16,435 bases of DNA from DASYML01 sp036399835 (GTDB lineage Bacteria; Acidobacteriota; Blastocatellia; Pyrinomonadales; Pyrinomonadaceae), in contig DASWMI010000215.1 in the NCBI GenBank assembly GCA_036399835.1, positions 1 through 16,435 on the forward strand, read 5' to 3'. The notes beneath the pieces are model-generated. The model searched no databases, was not told the origin of the DNA, and worked only from the letters and a program-made list of their open reading frames with translations. Made by a program: the position numbers and the translations under genes. Shown here in pieces: positions 1 to 6,930 of the stretch (position 1 is the stretch's first letter; each line of letters opens with the position of its first letter).

Positions 1-2
1 AT

Positions 3-224
3 CTGTTGGAAGAGAGGGTGAGTTTCCCGCTGGCGGCACAGGCGGTAAACAGAAGGCAGATGATGAGGACGTTGGGAGTGGCGGCGGCAGTGGCGGTGCC
101 TGTGGTGAGTTCGATTATCGCTCCCACGGCTGCTCAGGCCGGGACATGCCGTTTGACGGGAGTTAATTGCACGACGGCGAATGATTGCTGTAGCGGCGTC
201 TGCTCCGGCGGGGTCTGTGTTTAA
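3..224 (+). CDS. C-terminal part of a Tat-leader, six-cysteine (cystine-knot-like) peptide precursor; 5' end outside window
   Basis: The frame is open from the first base of the window and ends at TAA 222-224. A TTG at 6 is the only early start codon and has no ribosome-binding site before it, so the gene most likely begins upstream. The visible part starts with Leu-Leu-Glu-Glu, then a twin-arginine-like segment (NRRQMMRTLG), a hydrophobic Ala/Val-rich stretch and an AQA cleavage-like site. The last 25 residues hold six cysteines spaced C-X6-C-X5-CC-X3-C-X4-C, the arrangement of inhibitor-cystine-knot mini-proteins. From general knowledge, acidobacterial PqqD-domain proteins often end in a similar leader plus DCCSGxC tail, so a PqqD-type winged-helix domain may lie just outside the window; that is inference. 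Export by Tat followed by disulfide formation in the periplasm would fit. The function is unknown. Confidence 0.7.
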   Translation: MLEERVSFPLAAQAVNRRQMMRTLGVAAAVAVPVVSSIIAPTAAQAGTCRLTGVNCTTANDCCSGVCSGGVCV

Positions 225-298
225 CATATCAGCGCATGGAAGCGAGATGAAGCAAGAGAAGTTGATGCTCATCCATCCCTGTTTCGTCGCATAAAAAT

Positions 299-349
299 GA
301 GGGTACTGGCGCGGGTTTGTTCTAGCTCAGTGCCCTCTTCCTAATTTTT
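299..349 (+). terminator. Probable intrinsic terminator after the cysteine-rich peptide gene
   Basis: A 10-bp stem (299-308 with 328-337, one G-T pair) encloses a 19-nt loop. It is followed within a few bases by a T-rich stretch ending in five T at 345-349. The loop is long, so the call is moderate. Apart from this hairpin, nothing convincing was found in the 298-nt gap 225-522. Confidence 0.45.
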
Positions 350-522
350 CCGCTATTTGCCAGTGTAGAGGCGTTGCCGTTTGAGCCTGCAAGCAGCTTT
401 CCGTTGAAGTTCATACCTATTTTATAGCCGCGCTGTTTATCCTGGATGAGCGAGAATTTGTCCGGCCCTGGCGTGCTTCGACCATTGAGAACGGGGCACT
501 CTTTGAATAGAGGAGAAGAGGA

Positions 523-1029
523 TTGGTAGAGCAGTTATCAAAAAGCAGAGGGCCTGCGGGAACTGTCACGCTGCGTCCGGTTGCTCCTGATGATGAGCCG
601 TTTCTCTTTCAAGTCTATGCCAGCACGCGTCTGGATGAGCTGGATGCTGTGGGGATGCTGAAAGACCAGCAGGAAGTCTTTCTTAACATGCAGTACAGCG
701 CGCAGCGCGAGCATTATCTTGCCTATTACAAGGACGCTACCTGGGACATTATCCTGCTCAACGGCGCTCCGGTCGGCAGGCTCATCGTCGAAAGAACCGA
801 GCAGCAGATAACAGGCATTGACGTGGCGCTGCTCCCGCAATATCGCAATGCCGGAGTGGGAAGCTATTTGATACGCAACCTGATTCAGGAAGCGACGCAG
901 GCGGGCAAGCCCTTTCTCATTCAGGTCGAGAAACCAAACCGCGCTCGCAGGCTCTACGAACGGCTGGGATTTATTCAGACCGGCGAGAGTCAAACGCATT
1001 ACCGGATGCAATGGCGCGGCGACAGATAG
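523..1029 (+). CDS. GNAT family N-acetyltransferase
   Basis: This 168-residue protein has the layout of a single-domain GNAT enzyme, which transfers an acetyl group from acetyl-CoA to an amine. The start of the fold is seen at residues 15-35 (TVTLRPVAPDDEPFLFQVY). The acetyl-CoA loop is at 105-113 (PQYRNAGVG, the R/QxxGxG motif A), followed by a helix and the C-terminal ARRLYERLGF motif B (141-150), typical of the family. The start is a TTG at 523, chosen because AGGAGAAGAG lies at 511-520 just before it and no ATG gives a full domain. No signal peptide is present, so it should be cytoplasmic. The substrate cannot be read from the sequence. It lies upstream of a tail-collar gene on the same strand, but a hairpin and about 290 nt separate them, so a functional link is only suggested. 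Confidence 0.88.
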   Translation: MVEQLSKSRGPAGTVTLRPVAPDDEPFLFQVYASTRLDELDAVGMLKDQQEVFLNMQYSAQREHYLAYYKDATWDIILLNGAPVGRLIVERTEQQITGIDVALLPQYRNAGVGSYLIRNLIQEATQAGKPFLIQVEKPNRARRLYERLGFIQTGESQTHYRMQWRGDR

Positions 1030-1206
1030 GCCGCAATGGTTGTGGACCAGTCAGGGAGAGAGCCGAAAAGATTCTTTCTGTGCCATCCCGAAGGGCAAAA
1101 AGATTTTCTTGTATTGCATCGGGTCAGGGTTTACAATCGCTGGGCCTTGAACCAGTAATCAATGGTACTCCGTATTTCCACTGCTCATCACAGATAGATT
1201 GAAAGT

Positions 1207-1240
1207 ATGAAGCGGGAGTCAAACGTCAAGCTTCATTTTT
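1207..1240 (+). terminator. Possible intrinsic terminator between GNAT and tail-collar genes
   Basis: A 7-bp perfect stem (ATGAAGC 1207-1213, GCTTCAT 1230-1236) with a 16-nt loop ends in a run of T. It lies in the 294-nt spacer 1030-1323, in which I see no credible gene. Confidence 0.45.
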
Positions 1241-1323
1241 GAGCTTTTGTACCAGGAATGCCCAGAGGCTTTATCGAATCGCTGAACTGGTATTCACCGA
1301 CAGATTAAAAGGAGAATCCCCTT

Positions 1324-1839
1324 ATGTCAGAACCCTTCCTCGGTCAAATTATAATTGTCCCCTACAACTTCGCCCCGCGCGGGTGGGCTTTTTGCCAGGG
1401 GCAAATCCTGCCCATCGCCCAGAATACTGCGCTCTTCTCTTTGCTCGGAACGACCTACGGCGGTAATGGACAAACGACCTTCGCTTTGCCGGACCTGCGC
1501 GGGCGCTTCCCGAACGGGTCGGGGCAAGGCCCCGGACTTTCCAGCTATAGTCTCGGCCAGGTGGGCGGCACAGAATCCTACACGATGACCGTCAACAATA
1601 TGCCGGCGCATATTCACGGCCTCCACAGCTATGCCGTCAAGGCCGATCCTAATGCGGGGACCGCGACCGGCAACCTCTTATCTAACGGGAATTTCTATAA
1701 TACCTCTCCCGGAAACGTAGAAATGAAGCCGCCCGGATGCGACCCGGCTGGCGGCAATCAGCCGTTCGCTATCATGCCGCCGTATTTGACGCTTAACTTC
1801 TGCATCGCGCTTGAGGGAATCTTCCCCAGTAGAAACTAG
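1324..1839 (+). CDS. Phage tail-collar-domain protein (tail fiber / microcystin-dependent-protein family)
   Basis: The 171-residue protein opens with the conserved tail-collar domain (Pfam Phage_collar type) at about residues 4-62: FLGQI near the N-terminus, FAPRGWAFCQGQ, QNTALFSLLGTTYGG and TTFALPDLRGR are family hallmarks. The second half is a Gly/Asn-rich beta region containing HIHGLH (96-101), similar to metal-binding His motifs of tail-fiber tips. The length is usual for free-standing bacterial members, which are often found without a full prophage, as here. The ATG at 1324 is preceded by AAAAGGAGA (1307-1315). No signal peptide is seen. It could be a structural part of a contractile or tail-like particle or a surface adhesin; the window has no other tail genes, so the role is open. 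A DUF6916-type gene, a family I associate with such proteins, lies 2 kb downstream on the other strand. Confidence 0.9.
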   Translation: MSEPFLGQIIIVPYNFAPRGWAFCQGQILPIAQNTALFSLLGTTYGGNGQTTFALPDLRGRFPNGSGQGPGLSSYSLGQVGGTESYTMTVNNMPAHIHGLHSYAVKADPNAGTATGNLLSNGNFYNTSPGNVEMKPPGCDPAGGNQPFAIMPPYLTLNFCIALEGIFPSRN

Positions 1840-1906
1840 AAGATGTGCCGGCGCATCTTCGACATCCATGTGAGATGGACGCAAGCCAACAACTACCCGG
1901 GCGAGA

Positions 1907-1934
1907 GGGCGAGAGCCGCAAGGCTCTCCCCTTT
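1907..1934 (+). terminator. Probable intrinsic terminator after the tail-collar gene
   Basis: A 7-bp perfect stem (GAGAGCC 1911-1917, GGCTCTC 1922-1928) is closed by a GCAA tetraloop and extended by GGG/CCC across one bulged base. The following T run is short (CTTTC). A second hairpin without a T run sits directly at the stop codon (1839-1860, GAAGATG...CATCTTC). Confidence 0.5.
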
Positions 1935-2059
1935 CAAACTGGACGCATCATTTAGGTAAACGGCCTGGCTGTCAGGCGCTCACGCTTAACAGTTTGCCAT
2001 TCACAGCTCCCGGCACAGACACCGCAGCGACATCGTGTTAATTTAAGGAGGAATCCGGA

Positions 2060-3781
2060 ATGTTATCCAGGAAATACAGAATCATTCGTTTCACGCTGGT
2101 CTTCTTGTGCCTGATGGCGCTCTCGGGTGTGGCAATGCCTGGCGGAGTAGCACCACGTCAGGCCGCTGCCCAGTCGCGGAAAGCGCCTACGCCTGCGCAA
2201 CCGGCAGCGGTGTTTGCCTGTAACAATTGCCCTCTCACCAACGCGACGTCTGGCCTTACCCCGCGCGCGTTCACGCCCTATCCGGCGACTATCCCGGTCA
2301 CGGGGTTGACGGGCGGGCTGGTGAGCGTGTCCATAACGTTCACAGGCTGGACGTACAACTTCCCGGATGACCTGGACATGATTCTGGTCTCGCCGACGGG
2401 AAAGGCTTTCGAGTTCTGGTCTGACGCTGGCGGCACGGGAAGCGGGGTTTTTACCACGTTAACGGTAGCCGATACGGGCGCGACGCTGCTGCCCGACAAC
2501 ACAACTCCGGCGAGCGGCTCGACCTACAAGCCAGCCAATTACGAAACCTGCGCCGATCCCTTCGTGGCGAATGCGGGCCTCCCGGCCACAGTCTTTCAAC
2601 CCACGGGAAATGGCTGCGGCTCGGCAACCTTCACATCTGTCTTTCACGGATTAAGCGGAACGGAACTCAACGGAACCTGGAAACTGTTCATTGTTGACGA
2701 TTCAGGAGACGCCGGAGATGCCATCACCAGCGTTAGTCTGGACATCACCGCAGGTGGGCCAACAGCCGCCGATGGAACGATCAGTGGTCGCATCACGAAT
2801 CCTGACGGTTCGCCGCTCGGCGGCGTCGTCATGAGATTGAGCGGTTCACAAACGAACTCCACCATTACTGATGCGGACGGCAACTATCGCTTTGAGAATG
2901 TCGAATCCAACGGCTTTTATACCGTCACGCCCGAGCGAGTCAACTACGCCTTTAGCCCCTCGAACATTTCGTTTTCTTCTCTTGCCATCGGGACACAAGC
3001 CGTCTTCACAGCCGAGCCCGTCGCGGAAACAGCTAATCCGCTCGACACGGATATGTACTTTGTCCGCCAGCAGTACCTGGATTTCCTGGGACGCGAGCCG
3101 GACCACGGAGGCCTGCTCTACTGGACCAATGAGATGCACAACTGCACTACGGAAGCAGGCTGTGCTCGCCGCCGCAATGAAATCTCTGCGGCCTTCTTCA
3201 AGAGCGCGGAGTTTCAGGAGACAGGCTCTTTTGTCTATCGTCTCTACCGCGCAGGTTTAGGACGGGAGGTCGGCTATACGGAGTTTAATGCGGACCGCCA
3301 GCAGGTCTTGGCCGGAGGCGCACTCGACACGCGCAAGGAGGCGCTCTCGACCGCCTTTGTGCAGCGCGCGGAGTTTGCGTCAAAATACAGCCAGACCAAC
3401 AATGCTGCGGATTTCGTTGACGCGCTGCTCGCCAACGTGCAGCAAAGCGCGGGAGTCGATCTCTTCTCGGCGCGCAACGCGCTGATTAGTGCATACGAGA
3501 CCGGAAGCAATCAGACAGAGAGCCGCGCCGCCGTCCTCAGAGACTTGGCGGACAGGGCCGAGATTAAGCAGGCCGTCGAGAACTCTTCCTTTGTGCTGAT
3601 GGAATACTTCGGCTATCTGCGCAGAGATGCGGACGAGGGCGGCAGGCTCTTCTGGCTCAATGTCCTGGAGAACAAAGAGCCTGGCAACTTCCTCGGCATG
3701 GTCTGCTCCTTTGTCACGAGCGCCGAATACCAGCAGAGGTTTGCTGGCATCACGACTCACTCCAACCGCGAATGTAAGTGA
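2060..3781 (+). CDS. Secreted multidomain protein: P-domain-like + carboxypeptidase regulatory-like + DUF4214
   Basis: A 573-residue exported protein. Residues 1-38 form a Sec signal peptide: basic start, hydrophobic core about 10-25, and an AAA/QS cleavage-like site. About 70-231 resembles the proprotein-convertase P/Homo-B beta-sandwich, with DDLDMILVSPTG, LNGTWKLFIVDDSGDAGD and a final VSLDIT strand. About 238-312 is a carboxypeptidase-regulatory (CarboxypepD_reg) beta-sandwich: SGRITNPDGSPLGGV and TDADGNYRFENV. From about 330 to the end are DUF4214-type helical repeats, with VRQQYLDFLGREPDHGGLLYW near 335-355 and a related YFGYLRRDADEGGRLFW near 516-532. No protease domain is attached. 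It is probably an extracellular binding or matrix protein. AAGGAGGA (2045-2052) sets the ATG start. Its 3' end meets a convergent gene across a strong hairpin. The domain order is one I associate with Blastocatellia. Confidence 0.85.
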   Translation: MLSRKYRIIRFTLVFLCLMALSGVAMPGGVAPRQAAAQSRKAPTPAQPAAVFACNNCPLTNATSGLTPRAFTPYPATIPVTGLTGGLVSVSITFTGWTYNFPDDLDMILVSPTGKAFEFWSDAGGTGSGVFTTLTVADTGATLLPDNTTPASGSTYKPANYETCADPFVANAGLPATVFQPTGNGCGSATFTSVFHGLSGTELNGTWKLFIVDDSGDAGDAITSVSLDITAGGPTAADGTISGRITNPDGSPLGGVVMRLSGSQTNSTITDADGNYRFENVESNGFYTVTPERVNYAFSPSNISFSSLAIGTQAVFTAEPVAETANPLDTDMYFVRQQYLDFLGREPDHGGLLYWTNEMHNCTTEAGCARRRNEISAAFFKSAEFQETGSFVYRLYRAGLGREVGYTEFNADRQQVLAGGALDTRKEALSTAFVQRAEFASKYSQTNNAADFVDALLANVQQSAGVDLFSARNALISAYETGSNQTESRAAVLRDLADRAEIKQAVENSSFVLMEYFGYLRRDADEGGRLFWLNVLENKEPGNFLGMVCSFVTSAEYQQRFAGITTHSNRECK

Positions 3782-3814
3782 TGAGAGCTTAAAATTAGTC
3801 CTTCATTACTAAAG

Positions 3815-3860
3815 AGGTTCAGCCCCGACGTTCTTGAAAGAGAACATCGGGGCTGAACCT
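3815..3860. terminator. Long bidirectional terminator between convergent genes
   Basis: A 21-bp stem (3815-3835 with 3840-3860) has one C/A mismatch and a GAAA loop. On the plus strand it is followed by TTTAT, on the minus strand by CTTT. It lies between the convergent P-domain gene (ends 3781) and DUF6916 gene (ends 3929) and would serve both. Confidence 0.85.
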
Positions 3861-3928
3861 TTATCTCGCTTGATAAACCCGCCAGAGTTACGCCGTCAGC
3901 CGCGCATGGTCAGGCTTTCAGCCGCCCT

Positions 3929-4426
3929 TTATGGCTGCACCCGGTTGATAATGGCCTGGTAATACTGTAGACCGTCCTCCGGCTTGCCAACCGGAACCAG
4001 AAAGAGGCTGAAGTTTCCCAACGCATCGTGTTCGACCGTGTAAGTATTCTGTTGTAAAGAAACGCGACCAGACCCGACGAACATCAGCGAGAAACTTTCT
4101 CCCCCATTGATAGAGACTGCTCGCGCCGGTTTCTTACGCCGCTTCGACCTCACATCGCCAACTTCAACCAGCCTGAGCTTCGTTGTTCTGGATGCTTGTT
4201 GGCGAATCCTGAACGTCGTGTTCAAGTACGGAGCAAATGTTGCTCGGCTGAAATAGAAGAGGGGATCATCCGGGCTTTCATTTGCAGCGAGATAGCTGGC
4301 GGCCAAATCCAACGAATGCAGCCCTTCTTGTCCATCAGCTTCCGTGCTAGCAAATTTCCAGGGGACTGCTACCGAAAACATGGAGATAGACCCCCACATG
4401 ACAAACTTTCTCCGCGAAACAGACAT
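3929..4426 (-). CDS. Tat-exported protein with C-terminal DUF6916-type domain
   Basis: A 165-residue protein. The N-terminus has a near-perfect twin-arginine motif (SRRKFVM, residues 4-10) followed by a short hydrophobic segment, so folded export by Tat is expected. Residues about 60-165 match the small beta-rich DUF6916 pattern as I recall it: FAPYLNTTFRI, KLRLVEVGDV, SFSLMFVG and the C-terminal TYTVEHDALGNFSLFLVPVG. The inner part SKRRKKPARA is unusually basic. ATG at 4426 is preceded on the minus strand by AAGAGGAG. No enzyme motif is visible and no function is established. The family often sits near tail-collar/Mdp-type genes; one is 2 kb away here. It is probably monocistronic: 232 nt separate it from the upstream protease gene and a terminator lies downstream. 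Confidence 0.75.
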   Translation of the reverse strand: MSVSRRKFVMWGSISMFSVAVPWKFASTEADGQEGLHSLDLAASYLAANESPDDPLFYFSRATFAPYLNTTFRIRQQASRTTKLRLVEVGDVRSKRRKKPARAVSINGGESFSLMFVGSGRVSLQQNTYTVEHDALGNFSLFLVPVGKPEDGLQYYQAIINRVQP

Positions 4427-4554
4427 AGTTCGAGCTCCTCTTGCAAAAATTGTGCTGTGAGATTAAGCGTGAAGTAAATTAGAGAGGATAAGTTAACGCT
4501 ACCTTATCACAGTTTATTTGACATGAAGAAATATTTTCTTTCCTTAGTTAACCC

Positions 4555-4596
4555 ATCTCCAAGTTGAAAAGTCCCCGTCAGGGACTCTTTGGAGAT
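4555..4596. other. Two-tier hairpin in the spacer 4427-4658
   Basis: An outer stem (ATCTCCAA 4555-4562 with TTGGAGAT 4589-4596) encloses an inner stem (AGTCCC 4570-4575 with GGGACT 4581-4586). It lies 62 nt beyond the stop of the minus-strand protease gene. No T run follows on either strand, so it may be a factor-dependent terminator or RNA-stabilising structure rather than a classic intrinsic terminator. The rest of the spacer, AT-rich near 4490-4555, probably carries the promoter of the DUF6916-type gene, but I cannot place it. Confidence 0.4.
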
Positions 4597-4658
4597 TGAA
4601 CCTCGGACATGGGATTAGTTAAGAGTCTGTTTCCGGCTGCGTTGAACGAGCGAGCCGA

Positions 4659-6020
4659 TTAACCTCTGAGCGCGAGCGCGATTTCGACTGCGCGGCAGGC
4701 CGAGACCACGCCCCAGCCCTGACGGTCAACTTCTATGTGAGGCAACCGCTCCGCCGTCTCTATCAAAATCCGCTTGGCTAACTGAGGCGTGAGGGCAGGG
4801 TTGGCTTCGAGCATGCAGGCGATGATGGAAGAGACTATCGGCGCGGCGAAAGATGTTCCGTCCACATACTTGTAATGCTGATTAATAACGCTGCCCTCGT
4901 GGAGCTTGATGGTGATTAGCTGCCTGAGCAGCGCGACGGGCAGCCCGCGCGCCTCGTATAAATCCTGGTCCACCTCCGAGTGCTCTTCGATAATCGTGCG
5001 CAGCTCTGCGTCCGGCTCCGTGTCGAGCGTGGCGTACAGCTCCGCCTCCTCTTTGGTCTGCGTGTGCGGCAGGATGGGCGCGGGGACCCAGATGCCCGGC
5101 GCAATCAGGTCGGGCTTTTGCAAACCGTCAATCGTCGGTCCATAGGATGAGCGGTACATCCCGCGCCGCGCACGGTCCAGCGAGTTTTGATCGTCAAGCC
5201 CGCCGACAGCTATGCTCGAAGGCGCGCTCGCGGGCGGGAGCACCGGATGGCCCGGTAGATGTCCGGCATTGCCGACCGCGCAGACTATCATCAACCCCTC
5301 GCGGACAGCCGCTTCAACGGTCTGCGATAAAGAATTATGTAAATAAGATTGCTCGTCGTCGCCGCCCGCAGAGATGTTGACGACGCGTATCCCGTATCGC
5401 TCCCTGTGCTCCATGACCCACTTCAGGCCGCGCTCTATATTCTCTTCACTGATGCGCCCGGTCCTTCCGACCTTGACCAGCACGAGGTTCGCGTCGGGCG
5501 CGATGCCGCGATAAAAGCCCATCGAGAGCGAGCCGTTTCCGGCGGCGACGACCGAAGTCATCATCCCGTGCCAGCTTGAGACATCAGCAGTTCCAAGCGT
5601 GGTCTCGTCGCCCTCCACTATGCTGTGATAGGCGAGGATGCGGCTTTCGGGCGTAATCAGGTCGTCGTGCGAGTAGAAGCCGGAATCAAGAAAGGCTATC
5701 GTCACGGCGCGCCCCGTAAAGCGTTCGTCGGCGTCCATACGCAAAGGCGTCGGGAGCACATAACCGCCCTGCTCGAAAACGACGGCGTGCGCTTCGAGCT
5801 GTGCGCGTGCGCGCTCGAAAAGCTGAAGGCAGCGCGTGCAGACCATCTTCATCCCTGGTGGTCCATTGGCCGCCACGATTTTCTTCAACTCGTCCGGCAG
5901 AGCCTCAAACGAAACCATCGCATCCAGGCTCTCTCGTCCACACACGGGGCAGGCATCCGCGCCCGCCTCTTCGCCCACAGGATGCTCCGCAGGCGCAATC
6001 GCAATCTCTTCTTCACCCAT
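4659..6020 (-). CDS. Subtilisin-like (S8) serine protease with N-terminal zinc-ribbon-like module, no signal peptide
   Basis: A 453-residue peptidase. Numbering from ATG 6020, the catalytic triad is Asp112 (AFLDSG), His151 (SSWHGMMTSVVAAG) and Ser390 (DGTSFAAP), with oxyanion Asn251 (CAVGNAG); all are intact, so it should be active. The first 70 residues carry CPVC (24-27) and CTRC (61-64), a spacing that suggests a four-cysteine zinc ribbon. No signal peptide or inhibitor-type prodomain is evident, pointing to an intracellular protease. An acidic helical insert of about 75 residues (about 310-385) lies between the APG motif and the catalytic serine. ATG 6020 is preferred because GAGGACAAGGG precedes it; a GTG at 6038 would add six residues but lacks a good ribosome-binding site. 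The target is unknown. No neighbour is an obvious partner. Confidence 0.87.
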   Translation of the reverse strand: MGEEEIAIAPAEHPVGEEAGADACPVCGRESLDAMVSFEALPDELKKIVAANGPPGMKMVCTRCLQLFERARAQLEAHAVVFEQGGYVLPTPLRMDADERFTGRAVTIAFLDSGFYSHDDLITPESRILAYHSIVEGDETTLGTADVSSWHGMMTSVVAAGNGSLSMGFYRGIAPDANLVLVKVGRTGRISEENIERGLKWVMEHRERYGIRVVNISAGGDDEQSYLHNSLSQTVEAAVREGLMIVCAVGNAGHLPGHPVLPPASAPSSIAVGGLDDQNSLDRARRGMYRSSYGPTIDGLQKPDLIAPGIWVPAPILPHTQTKEEAELYATLDTEPDAELRTIIEEHSEVDQDLYEARGLPVALLRQLITIKLHEGSVINQHYKYVDGTSFAAPIVSSIIACMLEANPALTPQLAKRILIETAERLPHIEVDRQGWGVVSACRAVEIALALRG

Positions 6021-6077
6021 CGAAACCCTTGTCCTCACTCGCTTGATAATTTCCGGCTATCATGCAGGCGCACCGGA

Positions 6078-6327
6078 CGAAAAGCAAGGCCAAGCGCAAA
6101 AGTGTAAAGCTAAGAGAATATAAGCCACCGCAGGCACGTAGACACAGAGAACAAAACGGAGAGACAGAGCATAAGTAGGAAAGATATATTGAACAGTCTT
6201 ATCACATCCTGATTTGTCTTCTCTCTCTCTGTGCCTCTCGCGTCTGCGGTGGCTGATGTTGAAATCTGTTCTTAATCTACCTTCAGCTTTGAGCTTCCGG
6301 CCTTTCGGTCTTGCGCCTTGCTTTTCG
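6078..6327. repeat. Nested inverted-repeat element in the divergent spacer 6021-6389
   Basis: The outer arms CGAAAAGCAAGG (6078-6089) and CCTTGCTTTTCG (6316-6327) are perfect inverted copies. Inside them, AGCCACCGCAG (6123-6133) and CTGCGGTGGCT (6244-6254) form a second perfect pair, with similarity continuing inward (ACACAGAGA against TCTCTCTGTG). The 350-nt gap between divergent genes therefore holds a fold-back structure of about 250 bp. It resembles a MITE or palindromic repeat unit. It has no ORF of its own. Confidence 0.65.
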
Positions 6328-6345
6328 CGGCGCGTAGGGTATGCT
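6318..6345 (+). promoter_or_regulatory. Possible sigma-70-type promoter for the 6390 gene
   Basis: TTGCTT (6318-6323) and TATGCT (6340-6345) are separated by 16 nt, with an AT-rich run just after. It would start a leader of about 40 nt before the ATG at 6390. The -35 overlaps the right arm of the inverted repeat. Judged by eye only. Confidence 0.3.
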
Positions 6346-6389
6346 TATAAAAAACCGATAAGATTAAAGGGGGTCGCGCGCAAGCTTCT

Positions 6390-6824
6390 ATGGCAAATGA
6401 GCAGCCGACGGTGGCGGACATCTTTCGACGGGCGCAGGCGATCCGGCGCGAAAGCCCGCAGGTCTCCTACAAAGATATTAAAGCGCAACTGGTCAGAGAA
6501 TATGCGAGCGCGCCCTTTCCCGGGCTGGACAAGCTCGCCATCCCGGAGCAGGATGCGCGTGCGCCCGAAGAGGATTGGTCCGCCGGCCTTTCCCTGGTCC
6601 GGCGCGGCATACAGTTTGAAGACTGGAAGGAGATTGCTGACGGCATCATCCTCAGCCTCGAACAGACAGAGAACTACGAGCAGCAGCACGGCGGCGCTTC
6701 CGCACGCGACGAATGGCACGACCGCACCGTCGGAATACAAGACCCGCTCAACAAAGGCGTCGGCAAGTGGATGCCCGAAGACTTGATGAAGCTGGCCGAG
6801 AGACAGACGAAGAAACAGTCGTGA
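6390..6824 (+). CDS. Hypothetical protein, 144 residues
   Basis: I do not recognise a family. The protein is hydrophilic and highly charged, with no signal peptide and no membrane segment, so it is probably cytosolic. The N-terminal part (VADIFRRAQAIRRESPQVSYKDIKAQLVREY, in pieces about residues 8-38) looks like two amphipathic helices. The middle has several Trp and acidic residues, and the C-terminus is basic. ATG 6390 is the only start in frame after the upstream stop region; a purine run AAAGGGGG (6366-6373) lies 16 nt away, too far for a normal ribosome-binding site. Its TGA (6822-6824) overlaps the first unit of a repeat array. It precedes the molybdenum enzyme gene by about 106 nt on the same strand, but co-function is unproven. 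Confidence 0.65.
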   Translation: MANEQPTVADIFRRAQAIRRESPQVSYKDIKAQLVREYASAPFPGLDKLAIPEQDARAPEEDWSAGLSLVRRGIQFEDWKEIADGIILSLEQTENYEQQHGGASARDEWHDRTVGIQDPLNKGVGKWMPEDLMKLAERQTKKQS

Positions 6825-6920
6825 GTCCGGAGTCCGAGAGTCTGGAGTCAAAGGCTTAAATCCTAAATACGTTTTTGCGCCTTTGACTCCAGACTCTCGG
6901 ACTCTGAGAATCTCGGACTT
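6823..6920. repeat. GAGTC-unit inverted repeat, copy 1 (26-bp perfect arms)
   Basis: Arms 6830-6855 and 6879-6904 are perfect reverse complements, with a 23-nt loop. They are built of 7-8 nt units: GAGTCCG, GAGTCCGA, GAGTCTG, GAGTCAAA on the left, and the inverse on the right with an extra TCGGAC unit. Seven T follow at 6919-6925, so it may also end transcription. The array starts inside the stop codon of the previous gene and ends about 10 nt before the next start. Confidence 0.85.
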
Positions 6921-6930
6921 TTTTTGAATC

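Noticed and set aside
331..510. Open minus-strand frame of about 60 codons in the first spacer
   Set aside because: It has no start with a ribosome-binding site (the only ATG gives about 30 residues), no recognisable domain, and overlaps the likely terminator.
1011..1202. 63-codon plus-strand frame after the GNAT gene
   Set aside because: It overlaps the GNAT end, has no ribosome-binding site, and its composition looks random.
1324..1839. Prophage
   Set aside because: Only a single tail-collar gene is present; there are no capsid, terminase, integrase or lysis genes in the window.
4518..4546. TTGACA on the plus strand as a promoter
   Set aside because: No matching -10 at normal distance and no plus-strand gene follows.
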